The position numbers and the translations under genes are program-made. The notes beneath the pieces were generated by a model that saw only the letters and a program-made list of their open reading frames with translations, made no database searches and was not told where the DNA came from. Source: Rubripirellula reticaptiva (GTDB lineage Bacteria > Planctomycetota > Planctomycetia > Pirellulales > Pirellulaceae). Taken from it: DNA of 64,000 nucleotides. How positions within the stretch are numbered: position 1 is the first letter of the stretch; each line of letters starts with the position of its first letter. Location: assembly GCF_007860175.1 (NCBI RefSeq), contig NZ_SJPX01000003.1:1127380-1191379 (forward strand), given 5' to 3'. This document shows, piece by piece, positions 53,121 to 62,027 of the stretch.

Positions 53121-53234
53121 TGTCTTTTCCGTGAAGGGGATGCAGTAAATTACAGGCGCGGCGGTTCCTCTTTGATTTATTGCCGCTATAGTCCAGGCCG
53201 AAAGACTTCTTGAACAAGGCGCAAAATTTCCGTC

Positions 53235-53328
53235 GGATAACGCTAGCCGTAACCGGGTCGCGTAGAGATAGTGTGCCATTGCCAAACCGCTTGACACGCG
53301 ACTCCGGTTCACGGCATTGTTATTCGCC
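53235..53328 (-). repeat. attC site 32
   Basis: Left core GGATAACG, right half CCGGTTCACGGCATTGTTAT, core TGTTATTCGCC. Confidence 0.78.
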
Positions 53329-53353
53329 GCGCGGCTCGTCACGGACGCAACCG

Positions 53354-53545
53354 TCATGGTGCTACGCGTGATCGTCCGAAAAGCGTCAGGCCGAGCACTG
53401 ACGAGATGAGTACTACGAGAATTGCAGAACAAACAAGGCCTACCATCGGGTTGTACGTTCTTAACCAAGCGAAGTCTAAATCTTGAGCCGTTTTCCAGTC
53501 GAACCATCCTTGCAGAATTATGACTGCGGGGATCAGTGCCAGCAT
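53354..53545 (-). CDS. Cassette gene: two-helix membrane protein, unknown
   Basis: 63 residues from ATG 53545 (TTG 53557 possible). Helices MLALIPAVIILQGWF and VGLVCSAILVVLISSVLGLT. No family recognised. Confidence 0.62.
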   Translation of the reverse strand: MLALIPAVIILQGWFDWKTAQDLDFAWLRTYNPMVGLVCSAILVVLISSVLGLTLFGRSRVAP

Positions 53546-53691
53546 GCATCGCTTCAAGCCGACAGGAAGGCCTGCGATATTTACGTCGCTTCATAACCTT
53601 GTGTCAAATGATGACAGGCGTTTTATGATTCGCATTGTTGGATTTCATTTAGGTGAGAAAATTTCGGGGCGCGACGTCGAGGCAGTTGAAT

Positions 53692-53784
53692 CGAATAACG
53701 TATTGGCATAACCGGGTCACCGCGGTTGGTGTTCCATTTGAAAACACGTGATCGGCGACTCCGTGTTCATGCCTTGGTTATGTC
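53692..53784 (-). repeat. attC site 33
   Basis: Left core CGAATAACG, right half GTGTTCATGCCTTGGTTATG. Confidence 0.76.
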
Positions 53785-53814
53785 GCGAGACTGACAACGG
53801 TCTCTAGTTTGAGG

Positions 53815-54978
53815 TCAATCTGAGGCACCGACGGAACCTGTCGTTTCTTCCTTTCGCTTTTTCATCCGCTGGAGAACGTTCTCGGCGGCCTTGATGTTGA
53901 GGGGGTGGTCCTCGCGTTGCTTGAGCGTGGTGACTAACTCTTGACCGTATTGTATCGCTCTGTCTAACGCCTGTTTTGCATCGTCCGAGTTGCCAAGTAT
54001 GCGATGCGCCCCTGCCAGCGTGGAATAGTGGTTACGTCTCAGCATCAATTGTTCGTCGGTGTCCGATGATTTTCGCGGCCCCATTTCGTTTAGCAGGGCA
54101 AGCGCCCATCGCACGAAATCTTTGTCTTTGTTTTCGGGCAGCGCTTTCGTGTAGTGGAAGACCAGAGTGCTTGCGATTTCTGAGTTTTCGTGGTTGTCTG
54201 CATCGGCTGCGAGATCGAACGCCAGATTTCGTGCCACTTCATGAGAATCGGGCGTATAGGCCATTTGCGATAGTTTGAATCTTCGCAGTTCTCTAATGAC
54301 ATCCGGCATATCGAAATACTTTCGCATTGTCTCATCCATCTTCTCGATGGCCTCTGCGTGGCGTCCTTTGTTTATGAGAGGGATTATCGTTTCAGTCCGA
54401 TACTTCTGGAATTCATCGAAGCGTAACGATCTGATGTAAGCATGTTGCTTGAGTTCGATCCGTGCGAGTTCAGTTGATGAAACCGTATCCTGCGACCCAA
54501 GGATTTGAAGCACAGGCTCTAACCGATCAGGGTGACCAATCCATGAAATATTGCCATCGTCATTCACCACCAAGACCTGTGGGATTCCGGGGAAACCAGA
54601 CCGTGCCAGCCAGCTGCGACCGGTTCGACCAGTAGCGTCGTACACTACGGTCGAGGTTATCTGCCGCCCAGCGTTCTTCAAAAAGCGATCGACCTGCTCC
54701 TTTTCTTCAACGAATACGGTTACGAAAGTGAAGTCACTGTGCTTGGCCTTCAGTTTTTCGATATGAGGGATCGACTTAATGCAAGGAGCGCACTGTGTGC
54801 CGCTAAATTCCAAAACGTATTTTCGGTCATGCTGCAACGATTGGATTTCATCGCCGCGCAATGTGCCTTCCGGCGTGAACTCGGGTGCAGGTGATCCGCA
54901 GGTCAGCAACTGCCCAAATGCAAAGTTGCCATCAAGCAGCAACGTGAGCGCAACAATGATCGTTAGGGGTCTAAGCAT
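53815..54978 (-). CDS. Cassette gene: exported TlpA-like thioredoxin-fold protein with TPR-like tail
   Basis: 387 residues from ATG 54978. Signal peptide (TIIVALTLLLDGNFAFGQLL), then a TlpA/AhpC-TSA-like domain with active site QCAPC in LEFSGTQCAPCIKSIPHIEK and cis-Pro loop GIPQVLVV. The C-terminal 200 residues are helical with at least one TPR-like pair (AGAHRILGNSDDAKQALDRA). The tail probably binds partner proteins outside the cytoplasm. A longer frame to 55104 crosses attC 34. One of the largest cassettes. Confidence 0.85.
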   Translation of the reverse strand: MLRPLTIIVALTLLLDGNFAFGQLLTCGSPAPEFTPEGTLRGDEIQSLQHDRKYVLEFSGTQCAPCIKSIPHIEKLKAKHSDFTFVTVFVEEKEQVDRFLKNAGRQITSTVVYDATGRTGRSWLARSGFPGIPQVLVVNDDGNISWIGHPDRLEPVLQILGSQDTVSSTELARIELKQHAYIRSLRFDEFQKYRTETIIPLINKGRHAEAIEKMDETMRKYFDMPDVIRELRRFKLSQMAYTPDSHEVARNLAFDLAADADNHENSEIASTLVFHYTKALPENKDKDFVRWALALLNEMGPRKSSDTDEQLMLRRNHYSTLAGAHRILGNSDDAKQALDRAIQYGQELVTTLKQREDHPLNIKAAENVLQRMKKRKEETTGSVGASD

Positions 54979-54994
54979 GAATGAAACCTTTAGC

Positions 54995-55087
54995 GACATA
55001 ACGACCGCGATGACCGGGACCGAGCGGTTGAGCAACCATTGCCCAAGATCTATTCCAGGTCTCCGTGTCCATCGCATTGTTCCACAT
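54995..55087 (-). repeat. attC site 34
   Basis: Left core GACATAACG, arm GCGATGACCGGG; right half CCGTGTCCATCGCATTGTTC. Confidence 0.72.
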
Positions 55088-55108
55088 CTTTTTGACGACT
55101 GCAATTGA

Positions 55109-55540
55109 TTAGCCCGTGGTGAAGAGGGGCAAGCCCAGGATTAGATCAGCGACGAGGGTAACAGCAAGCGAACCCTGCAGTATTTGAAATCCTCGTGCGG
55201 CAGTCTTGCGAGACCGGAAGACGGTGTTCATCACAAGACAAATTCCTAGGTATGCAGCCGCTGGTAGGAGCGCATAGACAAGCGCGACACCCAGCAGACC
55301 GACTGCCCCGTAGTGAACCTTGATCGAGCGGAATGGCTCGCGCAACTCCGCGCCCACATGTGCGTCGTGAAAGCATGCAATTCCCCACAATGCCAGGACG
55401 TGCAAAGAATATGCGATGGCGCAAAAGATCAGGATGTCCCATCGATTCCAGAACGGACTCGAGGCATTCACGCCAAGCAGCGTGCTCGGCGGCTTGTAGG
55501 GATTCCCAGGATCTGTGTCACGTTGAGCGATCGCGATCAT
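55109..55540 (-). CDS. Cassette gene: NPYxPP membrane protein, unknown
   Basis: 143 residues, ATG 55540. N-terminal cytosolic tail with NPYKPPS, a motif frequent at the start of planctomycete membrane proteins, then three helices (ILIFCAIAYSLHVLALWGIA, VGLLGVALVYALLPAAAYLG, LAVTLVADLILGLPLF). A second NPYxPP protein is at 62.98 kb. Confidence 0.68.
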   Translation of the reverse strand: MIAIAQRDTDPGNPYKPPSTLLGVNASSPFWNRWDILIFCAIAYSLHVLALWGIACFHDAHVGAELREPFRSIKVHYGAVGLLGVALVYALLPAAAYLGICLVMNTVFRSRKTAARGFQILQGSLAVTLVADLILGLPLFTTG

Positions 55541-55547
55541 CTCGCAT

Positions 55548-55638
55548 GTGGAACGTTACGGTTTACCGGGCGGCCGCGAAGGCCGTGATTTCGACAGGAC
55601 GTGACCACCGCCGCTCCGGTACAACCGATGGTTGTCGG
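55548..55638 (-). repeat. attC site 35
   Basis: Left core GTGGAACG, arms GTTTACCGGGCGGC and ACCACCGCCGCTCCGG; right core GGTTGTCGG. Confidence 0.74.
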
Positions 55639-56004
55639 TTTTAATTGATGAGCGTTGATCGGGTTCTGGGCAGCGGAAACCCCGTCGCAACAATGTAGCG
55701 GGCGTTGATTCGTGCAGCAAGAAATCGAGCATTGGACGGGCCGGCAAGTAAACGAGCGTTGCCTTCCGGCAGGGCGTCTTGTCCGTAAACGAAGAGTCAA
55801 TAAACGTTGCGGTGTCATCAACAAACGCCAACAGCGAACACAAGCTCGGCTTGCGGGCGGTCTGCGTTGCGGCAATCCTCAACGGAGGATCGAGGCGATT
55901 GATTTACCGATCAGTCAATACAAAAGCCGAACGACAAATTGTCAATCGAGCGTTGTAGCAATCGCTGGTGCAAGCGAACACTCCAAACTCCTGAGGAGTC
56001 ATTC
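55639..56004 (-). other. Cassette without an intact ORF (paralogue of 63449-63812)
   Basis: Its 365 bases align over most of their length with the 63.45-kb cassette. On the minus strand one frame gives repeated NAR(L/F)LA units (NARLLAGPSNARFLAARINA) and another gives VFACTSDCYNARL, but stops and frame changes break both. The matching region in the other copy is broken at different places. It is either a decayed repeat protein or a non-coding cassette. Confidence 0.6.
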
Positions 56005-56095
56005 CGATAACGGTACCCGTCAGCGGGCCGGGAAGGTTGATTGTCCATTTAGAAAACGCCACAAGCCCGGCTCCGTTGCACGGGATGGTTATCCG
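56005..56095 (-). repeat. attC site 36
   Basis: Left core CGATAACGG, arm CGTCAGCGGGCCGGG; right half CTCCGTTGCACGGGATGGTT, core GGTTATCCG. Confidence 0.8.
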
Positions 56096-57111
56096 TCATG
56101 CGCCTCCGCAAGAGTGCACTGAGATGCTCGCCGCAGTGACATCATCCCGAAAACCAGAACCACAACGATGAAGAACACGTTGTGTGAGTACTTCTGGAGA
56201 GCGGAAACATCGCCGCGGAGCGGAAAATATGAAAATGCCGTAAGGCATCGAGACAACAAGAGTCCGAATGCGAGGGCAGTCAATCGTGTTCGAGATAGCC
56301 TAGCAAAGAACGCAACTGCGGCCAAACAAGCAAGCGTGAAAATCACAACGATCGTACCTAGCCAGGACGGTGCCGCCAGATCCATGGAAATGCCACCAAT
56401 AAGCCCAATAAGGAACAGCCACGTCGCCGACATCTCGAAGCGTCCTACGCTTTCAAAGTAACGTTGCGGACGCGAGTATGCGCCAGCAACAAGAAACATC
56501 GAAAGAGCAAGCGCGCAGCTAATTTCTGTTGTCGAGGCATGTGAATCTTCTATTGAAAGATGTTCGTCCAGAACGAGCAGCGCAGACACAACATAAAGAA
56601 CGACAATAATTGAAACCCCAAGTCTACTTAGCCAGCGATTCCGACTGGAAGCCGGACAGAGACTCTCCACGATCAGAATCGGCGCAACATAGCTATAGAT
56701 TACGTGCCCGGCAACGAATGTGGTGGCGGTGTACGCGCTGATTCCGAGTTGGGGAATTTGGGTTGGCTTCGTCATTTGGTCCCAAACTGCAATCCCAAGG
56801 TAGCTTTCGCGGAACATGGATTGGTCAATTACACCTGCTTGAACAACTCCGAAAGCTGCCGCCAGAAGAAGGGTGCCACGCATTCCCAGGTCACTTCGCG
56901 ATACAAGTTCACGAATCAGTACCGCTGCAAATCCGTAGAGCGGCGCAAGGATAATCAGCCCCTGTAGCAAAACAAGCGGATCACCAGTCGAGCTGTCATA
57001 CGCGGAGAGGTACTCCGCGCAGATGGGAGCGAACGTCGCTAACGTAAAAACTTGCAGAAGTCGAACGCAACGCTGCCCATTGGATGGAGTTTCTGATTTT
57101 ACGGAGCACAT
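56089..57111 (-). CDS. Cassette gene: polytopic membrane protein, unknown
   Basis: 340 residues with nine or ten membrane helices (VLLQGLIILAPLYGFAAVLI, LLLAAAFGVVQAGVIDQSMF, TWLFLIGLIGGISMDLAAPS). The pattern resembles uncharacterised membrane proteins of the CPBP-like or transporter type, but no diagnostic motif is seen. Stop lies in attC 36; ATG 57111. Confidence 0.68.
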   Translation of the reverse strand: MCSVKSETPSNGQRCVRLLQVFTLATFAPICAEYLSAYDSSTGDPLVLLQGLIILAPLYGFAAVLIRELVSRSDLGMRGTLLLAAAFGVVQAGVIDQSMFRESYLGIAVWDQMTKPTQIPQLGISAYTATTFVAGHVIYSYVAPILIVESLCPASSRNRWLSRLGVSIIVVLYVVSALLVLDEHLSIEDSHASTTEISCALALSMFLVAGAYSRPQRYFESVGRFEMSATWLFLIGLIGGISMDLAAPSWLGTIVVIFTLACLAAVAFFARLSRTRLTALAFGLLLSRCLTAFSYFPLRGDVSALQKYSHNVFFIVVVLVFGMMSLRRASQCTLAEAHDG

Positions 57112-57135
57112 TGGATACAGTACCGAACTTCCGTC

Positions 57136-57227
57136 GGATAACGGCCGCGTTCACCGGGCCGCGGCAAACGACAATAATTTCAAAAACCGCGCGACCCGCG
57201 GCTCCGTGTGCAACGCATTGTTATCCG
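57136..57227 (-). repeat. attC site 37
   Basis: Left core GGATAACGG, right core TGTTATCCG; arms GTTCACCGGGCCGCGG and CCCGCGGCTCCG pair. Confidence 0.82.
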
Positions 57228-57302
57228 ACGGTTTGAGCTCAGGTGGCATCATCGAGAGAGCCTTGGGGCGATGTTTTGATGAAGAATGAGATGGCGAGAC
57301 AA

Positions 57303-57884
57303 CTAATCGCCTCGTTGTGAACCTGCCCTAAGCTGCCAATGAACCGATTCAGATTCTGGCAGCTTTCGTAAAAGCTCTTCGAGATAGTCATGGGCGATCA
57401 GTTTCGGCTTTCCGTACCAAAGTCCGGCTTTTCTTCCCTTGACGACTAGCGTTCGGTGTAGCAACTCGTTGCCAAGGCGATCTTCAACTAACACGTCGAC
57501 CAAGGTTGGCTCAAGCCATCCGCTACCAACGAATGCGCTGGCAATCTCGAGTTCTTCCTTCGTCACTAAAGGGCGGGCAGAGTACACGCGCGAAATCCTC
57601 ATCAACCGAGATGGGAAACCCGTCTCATGGAGCGGGTCGCCATCCAGGAAGAGCGTCGTGAAGTTGCGGAACCCAACATAGTAGTTAAATGGGTCAATGC
57701 TACCCTCGCAGAAGTCTTTGGCCCGGGCTTCATTGAACACGTGGAAGTCGCGGGAAATGAATGCTTGGACCAAGTCGGTTGCAGCGCCTTCGGGAGATTC
57801 GTGGGATGTCGGACGCGGGTTACCGGCCTGGACCGTAGCATGTAGCGACAACAACGCGAGCAAAGTCAGGATGTAGGATTGCAT
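57303..57884 (-). CDS. Cassette gene: exported protein, unknown
   Basis: 193 residues with a signal peptide (QSYILTLLALLSLHATVQAG). The mature part has an early helix (EGAATDLVQAFISRDFHVFN) and later EEL and VLVEDRLGNELLHRTLVVKG strands, an NTF2/SnoaL-like arrangement often seen in exported planctomycete proteins. Assignment tentative. ATG 57884. Confidence 0.68.
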   Translation of the reverse strand: MQSYILTLLALLSLHATVQAGNPRPTSHESPEGAATDLVQAFISRDFHVFNEARAKDFCEGSIDPFNYYVGFRNFTTLFLDGDPLHETGFPSRLMRISRVYSARPLVTKEELEIASAFVGSGWLEPTLVDVLVEDRLGNELLHRTLVVKGRKAGLWYGKPKLIAHDYLEELLRKLPESESVHWQLRAGSQRGD

Positions 57885-57915
57885 TCATCAAGTCCTGAAG
57901 TCGAGGATTTCATTC

Positions 57916-58006
57916 CGATAACGGTACGCATCAGCGGGCCGGGAGTGTTGATGTTCCATTTGAAAACAGCCGCAAGCCCGGCTCCGTTGCATGCGATGGC
58001 TATCCG
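57916..58006 (-). repeat. attC site 38
   Basis: Left core CGATAACGG, right half CTCCGTTGCATGCGATGGCT, core GGCTATCCG. Confidence 0.8.
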
Positions 58007-58401
58007 CCATTTGTTTTGCGGTACGTTTCAAGCCAGAGCTTGAGCGCGTTCGCGGTTTCAGGCGTCGGTTTGGCGATAGCGAAGACTTCGCGGTCGTCAT
58101 GAGTAACCGGGGCGGCGGCCGCAGACTGTAGTTGATCGTGGAAATCTTGAACATCAAACGAGGATGGATCATCATCCGCGAAGAATGGCGGCATCGCCTC
58201 GAAGTGTATCCAAATGGAACCGTCTGACATTTCTCGGATCACCGGTTCGGCATCGACGTCGAATCCTACTACCGCGATCTCACGAACGATTGAAGCGTTC
58301 GGGTCGAAGTCAAGACGCGTTGAGTTGTTGTCGCCGCAGCCACACAACGTCAGGAACCAGCTAAGCATTGCGAATCGTGTCAAGAAGCGAAGTTGAGTCA
58401 T
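58000..58401 (-). CDS. Cassette gene: lipoprotein, unknown
   Basis: 133 residues from ATG 58401. Lipoprotein signal with lipobox ending LTLCGC, then an acidic domain (IREIAVVGFDVDAEPVIREM) and a C-terminal helical end (TANALKLWLETYRKTNGG). The stop lies in attC 38. No family recognised. Confidence 0.7.
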   Translation of the reverse strand: MTQLRFLTRFAMLSWFLTLCGCGDNNSTRLDFDPNASIVREIAVVGFDVDAEPVIREMSDGSIWIHFEAMPPFFADDDPSSFDVQDFHDQLQSAAAAPVTHDDREVFAIAKPTPETANALKLWLETYRKTNGG

Positions 58402-58411
58402 ACGGTCAGTC

Positions 58412-58501
58412 GGATAACGGCCGCGATGACCGAGTCGCGGCAATGTGGTTTCCAATTCAAGACGCCTTACCCGCGACTTCGGTCAATCGCATGGTTCATC
58501 G
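58412..58501 (-). repeat. attC site 39
   Basis: Left core GGATAACGG, arm GCGATGACCGAGTCGCGG; right half TCGGTCAATCGCATGGTTCA. Confidence 0.79.
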
Positions 58502-58588
58502 CGTCGTTGGATGTGGTGTATCACGTCACTCAGGTGCGATTCAATCAACGTATCGTTCAAGTGTCGGGAAATCAAATCGCTGGCAGCG

Positions 58589-59008
58589 TTAGCGGCGCAA
58601 TGTCCGACGAATCTCCAGCAGTGAAGCACGGATCATCGCAGCAGATTTGGGCGGAAATCGCAGAATCGCATCAACTGCGGCCCAGAACGGCATTTTCGAC
58701 TCGTATTGTTCGTCGGCTAGAACGTCAGCCTCACTCTTGCCAGTGAAGCGTGCCATCCGCTTGCGAAACGACGATGACTGAGATCGTCTAGGTGTGTGCA
58801 ATACAGAGCGACGTGGTGTAGGTCGCGACCGGTTGATATTAGACTTATTGAGCGCAAGGATTGCGTACGCAACTACCGCACCTACGATTCCGCCAGTAGC
58901 GGAAGTCAGCGCAATGGCTTCGACTTGTGCATTCGGAATGGCGGTGCCGACGAGCGCACCCAGACCCGAGCCGGCGAACATCAGCAATACGATTAGGAGT
59001 AGGTCCAC
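58589..59008 (-). CDS. Cassette gene: membrane protein with basic tail, unknown
   Basis: 139 residues. Two N-terminal helices with glycine-zipper character (LLLIVLLMFAGSGLGALVGT, ALTSATGGIVGAVVAYAILA) followed by a very basic linker (SRPTPRRSVLHTPRRSQSSS) and a helical end. ATG 59008. No family recognised. Confidence 0.66.
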   Translation of the reverse strand: MDLLLIVLLMFAGSGLGALVGTAIPNAQVEAIALTSATGGIVGAVVAYAILALNKSNINRSRPTPRRSVLHTPRRSQSSSFRKRMARFTGKSEADVLADEQYESKMPFWAAVDAILRFPPKSAAMIRASLLEIRRTLRR

Positions 59009-59029
59009 GTCCGAAGCAAGACCTTAGTT

Positions 59030-59122
59030 CGATGAACGGCCGCGATCAGCGGGCCGGGAAAGTTTATTGTCCATTTTAAAAAAACTCCATACCCCGGCTC
59101 CGTTGCATCGCATGGTTCGCCG
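59030..59122 (-). repeat. attC site 40
   Basis: Left core CGATGAACGG, arm GCGATCAGCGGGCCGGG; right half CTCCGTTGCATCGCATGGTT, core GGTTCGCCG. Confidence 0.79.
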
Positions 59123-59149
59123 CTTTGTGGTCGCAGTAGTTTGCGTGGA

Positions 59150-60076
59150 TCAGGGATACGCGACGTCACGATTCACCGCGCAACCTGGCAGTGCTGACTG
59201 AATATCGCTAGCACCCTTTGGCGTGATTGCGGTTCTCCTTAAGTGAAGAGAACGCAATTCAGGAATCATTGCAAAATACGGCACGGATCCATCACTGACA
59301 GAAATACTATCGAGCGTGAGATGTGTTAGTGAGGCGAGCTTTCCCAGATGTCCAATCCCTTGGTCCGTCACTTGAAGTCGTCCGAGGTAAAGACCTTCAA
59401 GCTTGCCTAGCCTGCGAAGGTGTTGGAGTCCAGAATCTGAAACGAGGGGACTTGAAATTGACAACCGCTGTAACTCAAAAAACCCGGAAAGAAATTTTAG
59501 ATCACGATCGTCAATAGGGATATCCACAAGGTCGAGCATGCGTAGTCGATTCATGCCAGCGAGGCTGCGCAAACCATTGCCCGTGATCGCGGTCGAACTG
59601 ATATCCAGTTTCTCTATCTCGTCAAGACCTTGGAGATGCTTTAGCCCTGCATCGGTAACTGAGGTTCCAGCAATGTCCAACTGCTTGAGTTCGGGGAAAG
59701 GTGCGAGCAGTCCAAGGTCTGAGTCTACGAGCTCTCGTGGCGCAAATCCCATATCAGAAAGCCCAACTGGATCGTAAAAATATACGCTCACAAGCCCACC
59801 GGAAGAATCGAGATCAACCAGTGCTTTCAAGTCACGAATTGCAAGCAGACTCGTCTCGCGGGATAGCACGGTAGGGGGACGATTCTTAGCTGGATTCGCC
59901 AGATCAGTTGTAGGTGCCAGATCAGCTGTGGGCGCCAGATCAGCTGTGGGCGCCAGAACGGGTGGAGGTGCGAGATCGACGGTTTCCAACACTCGCATCC
60001 AAATGATCGCACCAAGCACAACGGCAGACAAAGCGATCAAGGAAGCAACGAAAATCGAAGTCGACTTATCTTTCAT
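59150..60076 (-). CDS. Cassette gene: membrane-anchored leucine-rich-repeat protein
   Basis: 308 residues from ATG 60076 (60088 possible). One anchor helix (IFVASLIALSAVVLGAIIWM), a proline-rich spacer with three to four LAPTADL repeats, then about seven leucine-rich repeats of the 24-residue bacterial type (LKQLDIAGTSVTDAGLKHLQ, IEKLDISSTAITGNGLRSLA). LRR domains bind other proteins; it would face outward. The ORF start region extends into attC 41. Confidence 0.82.
   Translation of the reverse strand: MKDKSTSIFVASLIALSAVVLGAIIWMRVLETVDLAPPPVLAPTADLAPTADLAPTTDLANPAKNRPPTVLSRETSLLAIRDLKALVDLDSSGGLVSVYFYDPVGLSDMGFAPRELVDSDLGLLAPFPELKQLDIAGTSVTDAGLKHLQGLDEIEKLDISSTAITGNGLRSLAGMNRLRMLDLVDIPIDDRDLKFLSGFFELQRLSISSPLVSDSGLQHLRRLGKLEGLYLGRLQVTDQGIGHLGKLASLTHLTLDSISVSDGSVPYFAMIPELRSLHLRRTAITPKGASDIQSALPGCAVNRDVAYP
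59900..59957 (-). repeat. 18-base tandem repeat coding the LAPTADL spacer
   Basis: Three copies of an 18-base unit (CCAGATCAGCTGTGGGCG type), the last two identical, the first with four or so changes. In-frame. Confidence 0.85.
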
Positions 60077-60110
60077 GCGTCGCTCCATTTGGTTTTCGTA
60101 AAACGATCCC

Positions 60111-60200
60111 GGCGAACGGCCGCCATCACGGGGATCGCCCCCAAGACGATCCACCGGCGAACGCGCCATGGCGATCTCCCGTGCATTTCATGGTTCGCCG
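60111..60200 (-). repeat. attC site 41
   Basis: Left core GGCGAACGG mirrors right core GGTTCGCCG; right half CCCGTGCATTTCAT. Confidence 0.8.
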
Positions 60201-60710
60201 CTATTTGGTTTCGAGGGTGACGGGGGAAGGTCGGTCGTCAGCAGTTACGATGACGCGACCCACGCGATGGAACGGTATCAGTATCGTTTGGTTTGGTTCT
60301 TCCAGCGGAGTAATCGCAATATAATCGTCGCCGGAAGACACCACGGTGTTCAGCTTGATGCGTTTGTCGAAAGGAGAGTAAGGAGGAACTGAGTTGCGAT
60401 TACGCTTCGTCGTAATCGCATTCAATTCTTCCGTGCTAGCACGGCGTTCTCTAGCTTCTTTCCGTTCGCGAACATAGCCCGCCATGCGTTCATTGAATGC
60501 TGCGCGCTCGCGACGAAATTCGTCGAGCGATGCGAGGTGTTCTTCGTACTGCTTGGGCGTGTAGACGTAGACCGTGAATGCGGCCAGAGCATCGTCAATG
60601 GATAAACCGATGTGCTTGGATTTGCGAAGTTGAGATGCAAAGGTGTCCGCGCCGAATCCCGATGTTGAGAACAGCGTTAGTGTTAATAGTGTGATTGCGA
60701 ATCGGTTCAT
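60201..60710 (-). CDS. Cassette gene: exported coiled-coil-containing protein, unknown
   Basis: 169 residues with a signal peptide (FAITLLTLTLFSTSGFGADT). A long charged helix (RERAAFNERMAGYVRERKEA) is followed by a small beta domain (DDYIAITPLEEPNQTILIPF). Stop lies directly at the attC 41 core. No family recognised. Confidence 0.7.
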   Translation of the reverse strand: MNRFAITLLTLTLFSTSGFGADTFASQLRKSKHIGLSIDDALAAFTVYVYTPKQYEEHLASLDEFRRERAAFNERMAGYVRERKEARERRASTEELNAITTKRNRNSVPPYSPFDKRIKLNTVVSSGDDYIAITPLEEPNQTILIPFHRVGRVIVTADDRPSPVTLETK

Positions 60711-60740
60711 GGCATTGCCCCAGAATAAAAGGAATCAGTC

Positions 60741-60832
60741 GGCGAACGTTTGGGTTTTGCGGGCCGGAACGGTTGATTTTCCATTGCCAAACGCTCGCAG
60801 GGCCGGCTCCGTAACAACCCTTGGTTCTTCGC
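60741..60832 (-). repeat. attC site 42
   Basis: Left core GGCGAACG, right half CCGTAACAACCCTTGGTTCT; centre GCGGGCCGGAACGG. Confidence 0.75.
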
Positions 60833-60836
60833 AGTC

Positions 60837-61310
60837 TCAGAGAATCGGCATACCGCCAGGAGCGAAATGTTTCGGCGCGTATCGTGTCGGCGTTCCGCCA
60901 AGGACACCGTCTCCGGAAAGCCGGATTATACCATCACCGTTGGGATGCAGGGATTCGGTATTGGGCGGAATTCTGGTAGTGGCGGTCACCGATCCACAGG
61001 AAAGGCACCTCGGATGAGCGGTTCGGTTTTGGAGCCATTCGAGTGCGGCGTTCAATCGTGCAGTGGTTGGTGTTTCAAGTTGACGGCCTGACCATTCGGA
61101 CAAGAGAACGTTCGACGTATTCGAGCGAATCTCTGATTCAGTCCATATCCGTTCCATCTCGACAAATGAGTTACATCGCGAACACCATGCGTAGTCAACA
61201 GACATCCGAATCTCGTGTTCATAAGTCAGTCGGTACCGGTAGTCGATGCAAACGTCGAAACGTGCGAGTACGTGGCCGTTTGAAGGACGAGTTACCTGCA
61301 ACATCACCAT
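60837..61310 (-). CDS. Cassette gene: soluble protein with CxxC zinc ribbon, unknown
   Basis: 157 residues. Cys pairs WCSRCNS and RCLSCGSVT frame a helical insert, a likely zinc ribbon. N-terminal strand FDVCIDYRYRLTYEHEIRM. The C-terminal 35 residues are low in structure. ATG 61310. No family recognised. Confidence 0.66.
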   Translation of the reverse strand: MVMLQVTRPSNGHVLARFDVCIDYRYRLTYEHEIRMSVDYAWCSRCNSFVEMERIWTESEIRSNTSNVLLSEWSGRQLETPTTARLNAALEWLQNRTAHPRCLSCGSVTATTRIPPNTESLHPNGDGIIRLSGDGVLGGTPTRYAPKHFAPGGMPIL

Positions 61311-61325
61311 CGATGGATTTCAGTC

Positions 61326-61420
61326 GGAGAACGTTACGGCATCACCGTGCGGGGAGAGTAAAGCTGTCCATTTCAAATTCGGCTGCAAGCCCCGCTCCGT
61401 GTGAATGCCATGGTTATCCG
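61326..61420 (-). repeat. attC site 43
   Basis: Left core GGAGAACG, arm GGCATCACCGTGCGGGG; right half CCGTGTGAATGCCATGGTTA, core GGTTATCCG. Confidence 0.78.
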
Positions 61421-61468
61421 TTCGTTCGATTTAACCCGTTTAGCATTTAAGTCTATGCAGCGGGGAAT

Positions 61469-61876
61469 CTACTTGTCGATCATTCTTACGAGCGATCCCC
61501 AGTCATCCCTATAGTTAGCGAGCGAAATACGACCGTGTTCACCGAGAATGTCAAATGCTGCCTGCGGATAGGCCTTAGTGCAAAAATCAAAGAGCACGTG
61601 CCGCGTCCGAATGAAGCCCCATTCCTCTGGCAAATCAAATAAAATGGACAGAGGCCCTAGCAAACCGTAATAAAATCCGATCAATGCTGGCAACGCGATG
61701 ACGCCGAGAATTCGACGATGCTCTCGGAACCGCTCTAACAAAAGGGCGATTCCAATCGTAGGTAGTGGAAAAAGCAACACAATCGACAACGTAATTGTCG
61801 GTACGATTGGGAAAAGTGCCAAAACGCACGCGATGAGCAGGGCGAGCTTAAGCAACGATCGCGTTGTAAACTTCAT
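61469..61876 (-). CDS. Cassette gene: membrane protein, unknown
   Basis: 135 residues with three helices (LLKLALLIACVLALFPIVPT, LSIVLLFPLPTIGIALLLER, ILGVIALPALIGFYYGLLGP) and a soluble tail. The MKFTTRSLLKL start is a typical planctomycete N-terminus. ATG 61876. Confidence 0.68.
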   Translation of the reverse strand: MKFTTRSLLKLALLIACVLALFPIVPTITLSIVLLFPLPTIGIALLLERFREHRRILGVIALPALIGFYYGLLGPLSILFDLPEEWGFIRTRHVLFDFCTKAYPQAAFDILGEHGRISLANYRDDWGSLVRMIDK

Positions 61877-61891
61877 TTGGCAATCATGTTC

Positions 61892-61987
61892 GGATAACGG
61901 CAGTGATCACCGAGCCGGGACGGTTGATCTTCCATTTTCTAAACCACGCGTAAGTCCGGCTTCGCGTGCATTACATTGTTATTCCGC
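61892..61987 (-). repeat. attC site 44
   Basis: Left core GGATAACGG, arm GTGATCACCGAGCCGGG; right core TGTTATTCCGC. Confidence 0.78.
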
Positions 61988-62027
61988 GTATTTCGCAATC
62001 GGAGGGCACTGTGCGAGCCTCTCCAGG

